Shown: piece by piece, positions 1 through 5,898 of the stretch | How the letters are laid out: each line of letters starts with the position of its first letter | Numbering within the stretch: the first letter of the stretch is position 1 | From: an archaeon | GTDB taxonomy: Archaea; Methanobacteriota; Methanobacteria; Methanobacteriales; Methanobacteriaceae | Length of the DNA stretch: 14,545 nt | Assembly (NCBI GenBank): GCA_024409145.1 | Contig: JAKSUF010000011.1 | Span: 1 to 14,545 of the forward strand | Direction of reading: 5' to 3' | Notes under the pieces: generated by a model | What the model was told of the DNA's origin: nothing | The model's database searches: none | Seen by the model: the letters and a program-made list of their open reading frames with translations, nothing else | Position numbers and translations under genes: made by a program

Positions 1-44
1 TAAATTAGAATTTAAATATTATTTGTTCGTAAAAAAAGAAAAAT

Positions 45-88
45 AAAAAGTTAGGGAGATAAATTATTATTTGTCGTCCTAACTTTTT
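45..88. terminator. Hairpin with flanking A and T tracts, likely bidirectional terminator
   Basis: An 11-bp perfect inverted repeat (arms 45-55 and 78-88, core GTTAGG/CCTAAC) encloses a 22-base loop. An A-rich tract lies to its left and a T-rich tract (84-108) to its right, so either strand would give a hairpin followed by U-rich RNA. This is the usual form of a terminator serving two converging transcripts. The gene it would serve on the left lies outside the window. The loop is long for a simple terminator, so a small structured RNA remains possible. Confidence 0.45.
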
Positions 89-152
89 TCTATTTTTTCT
101 AGTTTTTTTGGTGGTAAATTTTTGTTTATCATCTTAAAGAAAAAAGAAAAAA

Positions 153-197
153 TTAGGACACCATCACCATATAACATTGTTATAAAACCTGTCCTAA
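153..197 (-). terminator. Nested hairpin with downstream T tract on the - strand
   Basis: Outer arms TTAGGACA (153-160) and TGTCCTAA (190-197) are perfect complements. Inside them lies a second perfect inverted repeat, TATAACA/TGTTATA (170-176 and 178-184). On the - strand the outer stem is followed by a T-rich tract (complement of 137-152), as expected of a terminator for leftward transcription. The outer arms share TTAGG/GTCCTAA with the hairpin at 45-88, so the two look related. A structured non-coding RNA is the main alternative. Confidence 0.35.
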
Positions 198-279
198 AAA
201 ACTTTAAAAAAGAAGAAAAATAAATACATAAAATAAGAAAAAGAAGAAAAAATAAGTAGGGTTTAAATAAATTTGTTAA

Positions 280-399
280 ATGAAAATATTACGAAACGAT
301 GGTGAACAGTTAATTTGGTTAGATTATTGTGGTTATCATTTAAGAGATAATCAACAAGATCTAACAATTTATCAAGCTATTGTTTTACAAAATGGTTGA
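280..399 (+). CDS. Possible 39-residue small protein or gene remnant, unrecognised
   Basis: An ATG-initiated frame of 39 codons ends at TGA (397-399). The predicted peptide begins MKILRNDGEQLIWLDYCGYH and contains Trp, Cys, His and Tyr, which is less biased than random translation of AT-rich spacer DNA. After the TGA the frame continues five codons to a second TGA and then TAA; reading both TGA codons as Trp would give 45 residues ending in W. There is no clear ribosome-binding site within 15 bases of the ATG; AGTAGG lies about 20 bases upstream. I do not recognise it. It may be a real small gene, a decayed gene, or chance. It is the only coding-like stretch in the 600 bases before gap. Confidence 0.25.
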   Translation: MKILRNDGEQLIWLDYCGYHLRDNQQDLTIYQAIVLQNG

Positions 400-486
400 T
401 TATGCCTTTATTGATAAATGAATGAAGTTAAGTATTAATCTATTTTTTTAATTATTAACTATTATTAGCTAATATTTTACTCTAAA

Positions 487-518
487 TTAATATTTTAAAA
501 TATTAAATTATATATAAT
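487..518 (+). promoter_or_regulatory. gap promoter: TATA box with adjoining palindrome
   Basis: TTATATATAA at 508-517 matches the archaeal TATA box and would place the start of transcription near 540, giving a leader of about 60 bases. Directly upstream is a perfect 20-bp palindrome with half-sites TTAATATTTT (487-496) and AAAATATTAA (497-506), covering the BRE position. A repressor or activator bound there would affect TFB/TBP loading. A weak 7-bp hairpin (544-550/555-561) lies in the leader. The ribosome-binding site is poor (TAGGT, 588-592). In DNA this AT-rich, short palindromes also arise by chance. Confidence 0.45.
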
Positions 519-600
519 TTAAAAGATAAAGTTTAATTATAGTCTTGTTATTTTTAACAGGAATTGTAAATTATTTTTAATATTGATGTAGGTTATAAAA

Positions 601-1617
601 ATGATATCTGTAGCTATTAATGGATTTGGAACTATAGGTAAAAGAGTAGCTGATGCTGTAGCTGCTCAAGATGATATGAAAGTTGTGGGTGTAAGTAAAA
701 CTAGACCTAACTTTGAAGCAAAAACTGCTGTAAATGAAAAAGGATATGATTTGTATATTGGAATTCCTGAAAGAGAACACTTATTTAAAGAAGCAGGAAT
801 TGAAATTGCAGGAACTGTTGAAGATATGGTTCAAGAAGCAGATATTGTTGTTGACTGTACTCCTGGTAATATAGGTCCTCAAAATCTTGAAATGTATAAA
901 AAAGCTGGTGTGAAAGCGATTTATCAAGGTGGGGAAGACCATGAATTAACTGGCTTATCTTTTAACTCTTTTTCTAACTATGATGATTCTTTTGGAGCAG
1001 ACTATACTAGAGTTGTTTCTTGTAACACTACAGGATTAACTCGTACTTTACATACTTTAAACCCATTGGTAGATATTAAAAAAGTACGTGCGGTAATGGT
1101 TCGTCGTGGTTCTGACCCTTCAGAAGTTAAAAAAGGTCCTATTAATGCTATTGTACCTAACCCTCCAAAAGTACCTTCTCACCATGGTCCTGATGTAAAA
1201 ACTGTTATGAATGGTATTGATGTTACTACCATGGCACTATTAGTACCTACTACTCTTATGCATCAACATAACTTAATGGTTGAGATTGGTAATGATGTTT
1301 CTAGAGATGATGTTATAGAAGCTCTTGAAAAACGTTCTAGAGTTATGGTTGTTGAAGCTGCTGAAGGATTAGGTTCTACTGCAGAACTTATGGAATATGC
1401 TAAAGATCTTGGAAGAAGTAGAAATGATTTATATGAAATTCCGGTATGGAAAGAATCTATTAATGTTGTAAATAATGAATTGTTCTATATGCAAGCAGTA
1501 CACCAAGAATCAGATGTAGTTCCTGAAAATGTTGATGCAATTCGTGCAATGATGGAATTAGAATCTGATAATGAAAAATCTATAGCTAAAACTAATAAAG
1601 CTATGGGTATTTTATAA
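601..1617 (+). CDS. gap: Glyceraldehyde-3-phosphate dehydrogenase, archaeal type
   Basis: Converts glyceraldehyde 3-phosphate plus phosphate to 1,3-bisphosphoglycerate in the cytoplasm; in methanogens it runs mainly toward gluconeogenesis. At 338 residues it has the family's normal length. The N-terminal Rossmann motif GFGTIGKR is at residues 8-15. The catalytic cysteine is C141, in VVSCNTTGL at 138-146. The VRRGSDPSEVKKGPINAIVP segment and the HHGPDV motif (193-198) are typical of the archaeal branch, which is distinct from bacterial GapA and usually accepts NADP. The start is the only reasonable ATG before the Rossmann motif. The gene has its own TATA promoter and ends in a hairpin containing its stop codon. 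Its + strand neighbour begins 102 bases later. The assignment is secure; cofactor preference is inferred. Confidence 0.96.
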   Translation: MISVAINGFGTIGKRVADAVAAQDDMKVVGVSKTRPNFEAKTAVNEKGYDLYIGIPEREHLFKEAGIEIAGTVEDMVQEADIVVDCTPGNIGPQNLEMYKKAGVKAIYQGGEDHELTGLSFNSFSNYDDSFGADYTRVVSCNTTGLTRTLHTLNPLVDIKKVRAVMVRRGSDPSEVKKGPINAIVPNPPKVPSHHGPDVKTVMNGIDVTTMALLVPTTLMHQHNLMVEIGNDVSRDDVIEALEKRSRVMVVEAAEGLGSTAELMEYAKDLGRSRNDLYEIPVWKESINVVNNELFYMQAVHQESDVVPENVDAIRAMMELESDNEKSIAKTNKAMGIL

Positions 1618-1660
1618 TTGAATTTTTTAATTCAATTTTATTTTTTTTATTTTTACTATT
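1616..1660 (+). terminator. gap terminator overlapping the stop codon
   Basis: A 9-bp perfect stem (1616-1624 with 1629-1637, loop TTTT) begins inside the TAA stop codon at 1615-1617 and runs into a long T-rich tract. On the + strand this is a strong intrinsic-type terminator. The T-rich stretch continues almost to the next gene. Confidence 0.6.
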
Positions 1661-1710
1661 TTTTATTTTTAATTTTTTATATTTTTTATTATTTTATTTA
1701 ACTATCTTTT

Positions 1711-1716
1711 GGTGAT
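1711..1716 (+). promoter_or_regulatory. Ribosome-binding site GGTGAT for the endonuclease gene
   Basis: GGTGAT sits three bases before the ATG at 1720 and matches the anti-Shine-Dalgarno end of methanogen 16S rRNA. It fixes the start of the downstream gene. Confidence 0.65.
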
Positions 1717-1719
1717 TTT

Positions 1720-2553
1720 ATGGATGATGTTATTTTTGGACCTGCAGGTAAACCTATTGAATATAAAGGAAAAGCTTTTTTATCTCCTGAATTTTTAGGC
1801 CCTAAGGGACTTCATGCTTTTGAATATCAATCTACTTATGGGGTTAGAATAGGTGAAAGTTCTGCTTTAAAACTTAGAGATTCTGCAAAAAATAATAATG
1901 TTCTTGTTTCAATGCATTGTCCTTATTATATTAATTTAGCTTCTAAAGAAGATGATAAAATTGATAGTTCTATTGAACGTTTAATTCAATCTGCTCGTGT
2001 TGGCGAGTACATGGGTGCTTATAGGCTTGTTTTTCATCCGGGGTTTTACTCAAATAGAAAACCTGATATTGTTTTAGATTTAGCTAAACAGACTTGTGTT
2101 GATCTTTTAGAACGTTGTGATGAAGAAGGGATTGAAAATTTTACATTTTCTCCAGAAACAACTGGTAAACGTTCTCAATTAGGTAATATTGATGAAATTA
2201 TAGAGTTATGTAGTAGTTTTGAACATTTTGAACCTACTATTGATTTCGCTCATGTTCATGCAAGAGGAAGAGGAATTCTAAATAAAAAAGAAGATTATAA
2301 TTGTATTTTTTCAAAAATTGAAGATAATTTAGAAATAGATAGATTGCATTGTCATTTTACAACTATTGAATATACTTATGCTGGTGAAAGAAAACACCAT
2401 ACTTTGGCTGAAGAAGACAAATATGGTCCTTATATTAAAGATTTGCTTATTAATCTGATAGAAAATGGTTGGAAAGCAACTATTATTTGTGAAACTCCTT
2501 TAATTGATCAAGATGCACTTAAAATGAAGGAGTTATATGATTCATTAAGATAA
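1720..2553 (+). CDS. Endonuclease IV-like TIM-barrel protein (AP endonuclease family 2)
   Basis: A 277-residue xylose-isomerase-like TIM barrel related to endonuclease IV, which cleaves DNA 5' to abasic sites using bound zinc. Metal-ligand motifs appear in family order: H66 (SMHCPYYINL), H106 (VFHPGFY), E146 (SPETTGK), D175 and H178 (IDFAHVHARG), H210/H212 (LHCHF) and E258 (ICETP). In E. coli Nfo the third zinc also uses Asp229 and His231 of a DRH motif; here the matching region reads ERKHHTL (223-229), with histidines but no obvious Asp, so the third site may be altered. The N-terminal FGPAGKP is common in archaeal members. The role in base-excision repair is inferred from the family. It is close behind gap, but an intervening terminator suggests separate control. 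Confidence 0.82.
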   Translation: MDDVIFGPAGKPIEYKGKAFLSPEFLGPKGLHAFEYQSTYGVRIGESSALKLRDSAKNNNVLVSMHCPYYINLASKEDDKIDSSIERLIQSARVGEYMGAYRLVFHPGFYSNRKPDIVLDLAKQTCVDLLERCDEEGIENFTFSPETTGKRSQLGNIDEIIELCSSFEHFEPTIDFAHVHARGRGILNKKEDYNCIFSKIEDNLEIDRLHCHFTTIEYTYAGERKHHTLAEEDKYGPYIKDLLINLIENGWKATIICETPLIDQDALKMKELYDSLR

Positions 2554-2580
2554 TTTTTTATCTTTTCTTTTTTTAGTTTT
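2547..2580 (+). terminator. Terminator at the end of the endonuclease gene
   Basis: AAGATAA (2547-2553, including the stop codon) pairs with TTATCTT (2558-2564) across a four-base loop and is followed by a T-rich tract up to 2587. It stops + strand transcription before the convergent hemA gene. The rest of 2588-2675 is T-rich spacer with no recognisable gene. Confidence 0.55.
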
Positions 2581-2675
2581 TGTTTTTGTGATGATATGTG
2601 ATTTTGGTGTTTTGTCTTTTCTTTTTTTAATCTATTTTTTATATTTTAGTCTTCTTATTATAGATAAATTATTGG

Positions 2676-3881
2676 TTATTTTTTAAAAATATTTTCGCAT
2701 AATTTAATTAATTCTTTATCATTTTCAATTGCCGCTTTTTTAATATTTGATGAAATATCAAAGAAAATTTTGTTAACTATTGACTTTGTCATGTTATCAA
2801 TGGTTTTAATACCCTTCCCATCTATATCTTCTATTTTAATTATTCCTTTTTGCATCTCATGTTGGCGTATCTCTTCCATAGATGTTCTTAAATTACCAAG
2901 TAATTCATTTACTTCCATTAAATTAAATGATTCTTTAAGTAAATTGAACTCTTCATTGATGATATTCATAGCTTCTTTAACTTCATTTTCACGAAGCTTT
3001 TTTGTCTTATCTGCTATTCCTCTAAGGTCATCAATATTTAATAATTTAAGGCCTAATTCTGCAACATCATCAGTTACATCTCTAGGATTTGCAATGTCAA
3101 TTATCACGGTTTTATGATTATTATCTTTGTCTAAATATTTTTCGACTCTTTCTTTAGTTAGTATTGGATGTGGTGATCCAGTTGCAGTAATTATTACATC
3201 TGCTTTATTAAATTGTTCTTCAATATCATCTATAAGAATTGCTTCACCATCTAATTCTTTAGCTAATCTTACAGCTTTATAATATGTTCTATTTGCTACA
3301 AATATTGCTTTTAAGTTCTTTTCAGCTAATGCTTTAGCTACAAGAGTTCCCATCTTACCTGCACCTAATACAAGAACACATTTTTCTTTTAAACTTCCAA
3401 GGTATTCTTCTGCCAAATCTACTGCAGCTGATCCAATGGAAATAGATCCTTGGTTAATTTTAGTTTTATTTCTAACTACTTGGCCTACATGTATTGCTTT
3501 TGTAAAAATAGTGTCTAATGTCTTTGATACATGATTTTCTTTTTTAGCTTTTTGAAAAGCATCTTTTGTTTGTCCTAGAATCTGGTCTTCACCTATAATC
3601 ATAGATTCTAAGCTTGATGTCATTTTGAATAAATGTAAAATTGCATCATCATCATATTCTATAATTATATTTTTATTTTCGGATGTTATAATATTGTCTT
3701 CATGGTTATAATTTTCACAGTTAATATAATATTCGTATCTATTGCATGTGTTGATTTCTATGTATTCTTCAATATCAAATTTATTTTTTAATTCATAGAA
3801 TAAGTCTTTTAAATTATTTGATACTTCTTCCATTGTTTGTATGTCTGCAACAGTATAATCTACACGGATATTGATTATCAA
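2676..3881 (-). CDS. hemA: Glutamyl-tRNA reductase
   Basis: Reduces glutamyl-tRNA(Glu) with NADPH to glutamate-1-semialdehyde, the first step of tetrapyrrole synthesis by the C5 route, supplying F430, cobamides and siroheme. It has 401 residues, the normal length. The N-terminal catalytic domain carries the nucleophile C46 in NTCNRYE (44-50). GEDQILGQ (97-104) is a family signature. The NADPH domain has GAGKMG (173-178), and the C-terminal dimerisation helices follow (about 300-401). The start is TTG at 3879-3881; no ATG lies nearby, and the peptide from TTG (MIINIRVDYT) aligns with the usual N-terminus. GGGGAA (complement of 3887-3892) lies five bases upstream. Precorrin-2 dehydrogenase lies upstream on the same strand, but 256 bases separate the two. 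Confidence 0.96.
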   Translation of the reverse strand: MIINIRVDYTVADIQTMEEVSNNLKDLFYELKNKFDIEEYIEINTCNRYEYYINCENYNHEDNIITSENKNIIIEYDDDAILHLFKMTSSLESMIIGEDQILGQTKDAFQKAKKENHVSKTLDTIFTKAIHVGQVVRNKTKINQGSISIGSAAVDLAEEYLGSLKEKCVLVLGAGKMGTLVAKALAEKNLKAIFVANRTYYKAVRLAKELDGEAILIDDIEEQFNKADVIITATGSPHPILTKERVEKYLDKDNNHKTVIIDIANPRDVTDDVAELGLKLLNIDDLRGIADKTKKLRENEVKEAMNIINEEFNLLKESFNLMEVNELLGNLRTSMEEIRQHEMQKGIIKIEDIDGKGIKTIDNMTKSIVNKIFFDISSNIKKAAIENDKELIKLCENIFKK

Positions 3882-3886
3882 TATTA

Positions 3887-3892
3887 TTCCCC
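3887..3892 (-). promoter_or_regulatory. Ribosome-binding site for the TTG start of hemA
   Basis: GGGGAA on the - strand, five bases before TTG, is the only G-rich site here and decides the start. A TATA-like AAAAATATA (complement of 3922-3930) would put the transcript start near 3900, consistent with a short leader. Confidence 0.45.
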
Positions 3893-4137
3893 AAAAAAGT
3901 TATTAGAATTTTATGAATTTCTATATTTTTAATACTATGTTTATCTTTTTAGTAGTATTTTTATCTTAGAAATTATTCTTATTGTATATTTTTATTTTTG
4001 ATTTTACGTATTAATAAAAATTTGTATTAATTCTTATTTTTCAAATATTAGCTAGGATTAAAATGGAATATTTAATTATTAGTTATTTCAGTAATTTTAG
4101 TAAATCTAATAGGTTAATTATTAATTGTTGTAATTTT

Positions 4138-4761
4138 TTATTCACTCATTTTTTCAATTAATTCTTCAGAATATTTCTTTGCTTCATTGAGTTGATTATT
4201 ATATAAATATTTTTTTATATTTTCATCATTAAGAATTTTATAAAGATATTCTTTTCTTATTTTTTGATTATTAATTTTATTTTTTAAAATTATTCTACAA
4301 TGGTCTTGAAGTTTAATTTCAAGTAAATCCTCTGGAGTTATTGTTTTTTGGATTTTCTTTCTTAATTCTTTAGCCATTAATGGGCTTTGTCCATTTGTAA
4401 ATATTGAAATCTCAATGTCTCCTATCATGAAACATGTTGGAACAATTATATTTCCTTCTTCAGGTTTATCTGCACGGTTTAAAAGTTTATCTTTACTGAT
4501 TGATGCAATATAATCAGATAACTTTTTATCTCCACTAGCTAATACAACAATATCTGCCCAATCGACTAATTTTTCAAGGTTTTCTAAGGGTTTTAGTATA
4601 GCTCCTTTTTCTTTTAACTCTTCTTTAATATAAGTTCCTGCAAGAATGACATTAGCTCCTTTATCAAGAAATCTATTTGCTCTTCTTGTAGCAACTTCTC
4701 CTGTTCCTAATATGAAAACATTTTTATTTTTAACTTCAAAAAAAAGAGATGTTAAACCCAT
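4138..4761 (-). CDS. Precorrin-2 dehydrogenase (sirohydrochlorin-forming, Met8/SirC-like)
   Basis: Oxidises precorrin-2 to sirohydrochlorin with NAD+, the branch-point intermediate for F430, cobamides and siroheme. It has 207 residues, matching stand-alone SirC/Met8 proteins; the uroporphyrinogen methyltransferase domain of bacterial CysG is absent. The Rossmann motif GTGEVATRRA is at 19-28. D98 in NRADKPEEGN occupies the region of the catalytic Asp in CysG and Met8. IFTNGQSPLMAKELRKKI (120-137) is the typical central-domain signature. GTGAT (complement of 4765-4769) precedes the ATG by three bases. Upstream of hemA on the same strand, it supports a tetrapyrrole cluster. Whether it also acts as a ferrochelatase, as Met8 does, cannot be told from sequence. 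Confidence 0.9.
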   Translation of the reverse strand: MGLTSLFFEVKNKNVFILGTGEVATRRANRFLDKGANVILAGTYIKEELKEKGAILKPLENLEKLVDWADIVVLASGDKKLSDYIASISKDKLLNRADKPEEGNIIVPTCFMIGDIEISIFTNGQSPLMAKELRKKIQKTITPEDLLEIKLQDHCRIILKNKINNQKIRKEYLYKILNDENIKKYLYNNQLNEAKKYSEELIEKMSE

Positions 4762-4973
4762 ATTATCACATATTTTTTTTTATTTATTGAATTATAATAA
4801 TAGATTTTTAATAATAAAAAATTTAGTCTATTGGATTAATTAAAATTAGTAATTTATTGTTTATGTTTTTGGTAAGAATTAATAATTGATGATAGCAAAT
4901 AGATTCTAATAAATTTGAACTTATTATTAAAATAATTTGTTTTACCATATACTATTCTTAAGAATTATTGTAT

Positions 4974-4998
4974 AGAATAATTATTACATAATTATTCT
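4974..4998 (-). terminator. Hairpin over the mmp9 stop codon
   Basis: AGAATAATTA (4974-4983) pairs perfectly with TAATTATTCT (4989-4998) across a five-base loop; the stop codon (4992-4994) lies in the stem. A 12-bp palindrome, ATTCTTAAGAAT, follows at 4954-4965. There is no good T tract on the - strand, so 3'-end protection or processing is as likely as termination. The remaining spacer (4762-4953) shows only AT-rich DNA. Confidence 0.35.
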
Positions 4999-5471
4999 TC
5001 TAATTCTTTCATTTTAAGTGATTTCATAGCTACTCTTAAATCATTATGTGAATCTTCAAGAACTTGCTTTGCTTCTTCTTCACTTATTTTAAATGATTCA
5101 ATTAATGCTTTGGTGTTTTCTGATAATTTTTCAGGATTTTTAGCTCCTAAAATTACTTCAGATAATTCTTTTTTAAGTGTTAAGTATTCGTCATGGCTCA
5201 TACCTATTTGGTTTAATGTCATGTCTCTTAAAGGACATGGTTTAGATGTTTTACAACACCATACAAGAGAACCAAAACAAGTTCCTTTTCCTTGTCCAAG
5301 TTTAGTTTCTCTACCAAATTGTTGTTTTATATCTAAGTATTCTTGAGGACTAAGTCCTACTTCTTTTAAAGCATTCATAACAGGACATGGTTTTACTGGG
5401 GGACAGCAAAATGCTAATCCTCTTACATCTCCTCCTCTACATATATGTGACGGTGCATCATCCCAAGCCAT
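4992..5471 (-). CDS. mmp9: Methanogenesis marker protein 9
   Basis: A cysteine-rich protein confined to methanogens (and relatives using Mcr); its biochemical role is not established as far as I know. It has 159 residues. There are two similar modules: C11, C22-C23, C29 (CRGGDVRGLAFCC, then KPCP) and C65, C72-C73, C79 (CFGSLVWCC, then KPCP). Each is followed by a similar helix (LKEVGLSPQEYLDIKQQF and LNQIGMSHDEYLTLKKEL). Eight cysteines in two sets suggest iron-sulfur or metal binding. The C-terminal SEEEAKQVLEDSHNDLRVAM resembles UBA-type helices seen in archaeal NAC. GGAGG (complement of 5479-5483) lies seven bases before ATG. It sits between precorrin-2 dehydrogenase and the Mcr activator atwA, which suggests work on F430 or Mcr. 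The family call is firm; the function is inferred. Confidence 0.9.
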   Translation of the reverse strand: MAWDDAPSHICRGGDVRGLAFCCPPVKPCPVMNALKEVGLSPQEYLDIKQQFGRETKLGQGKGTCFGSLVWCCKTSKPCPLRDMTLNQIGMSHDEYLTLKKELSEVILGAKNPEKLSENTKALIESFKISEEEAKQVLEDSHNDLRVAMKSLKMKELEE

Positions 5472-5510
5472 ATTTTTTCCTCCATTTGTAAAAATTTAAT
5501 TATTTTATTG

Positions 5511-5562
5511 GTTAATATAATCTAGTTAATATAATCTAGTTAATATAATCTAGTTAATATAA
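5511..5562. repeat. 14-bp tandem repeat, 3.7 copies, in the mmp9 promoter
   Basis: The unit GTTAATATAATCTA is repeated without error at 5511, 5525 and 5539, then ten bases more at 5553. On the - strand each copy reads TTATATTAAC, a TATA-like element. The copy nearest the gene (5511-5520) is about 40 bases before the mmp9 start, well placed to be its TATA box with a leader of roughly 18 bases that includes the GGAGG site. Confidence 0.85.
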
Positions 5563-5706
5563 CATATATTAAATATTTCTTATTTTTATAATATAAATAT
5601 CTTTTACTATTTCTCAGTATATTTTAAATTAGTTAATCTATTTTATCATTTTTTTTATTTAACTTATTATTTGTATATCTTAAATTAAAGTTATGTGGGT
5701 TTATTT

Positions 5707-5746
5707 ATCTAATCTAATCTAATCTAATCTAATCTAATCTAATCTA
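5707..5746. repeat. Pentanucleotide microsatellite ATCTA x8
   Basis: Eight perfect copies of ATCTA lie in the 420-base spacer between atwA and mmp9. The motif TAATCTA is shared with the 14-bp repeat 150 bases away. Such a tract is prone to slippage and may vary in length between strains. The rest of the spacer (5563-5706, 5747-5878) shows no gene. Confidence 0.9.
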
Positions 5747-5864
5747 ATATTCTAATTTAATAGTTAATTGATGATTTATTTTAAAAAAAGTTTTTTATAG
5801 TTTAGAAATATTTTTATTAAATTAGTGTTTTTAGATATATTAATATTTAGTTTGAAAAATAGTT

Positions 5865-5898
5865 AATAAAAAGAAAATAGGTTAAATTTAATTAACCT
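5865..5898 (-). terminator. atwA terminator overlapping the stop codon
   Basis: On the - strand AGGTTAA (containing the TAA stop) pairs with TTAACCT across a six-base loop (arms 5892-5898 and 5879-5885). The stem is followed by a T-rich run, TATTTTCTTTTTATT, typical of an intrinsic terminator. Confidence 0.55.

Noticed and set aside
2588..2640. GTGATGA, a perfect box C motif, suggesting a C/D box small RNA in the convergent spacer
   Set aside because: No CUGA box D or D' follows within a reasonable distance, and the rest is T-rich terminator-like sequence.
2770..3117. 115-codon + strand open frame inside hemA
   Set aside because: Antisense shadow of a well-recognised gene; Ser/Ile/Leu-rich translation typical of the reverse of AT-rich coding DNA.
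4063..4161. 32-codon + strand frame beginning MEYLIISYF
   Set aside because: It overlaps the end of the precorrin-2 dehydrogenase gene, is Asn/Phe/Ile-rich as expected of AT-rich spacer, and has no start signals.
4885..4925. TTGATGATAG as a second possible box C
   Set aside because: No box D downstream and no supporting stem.
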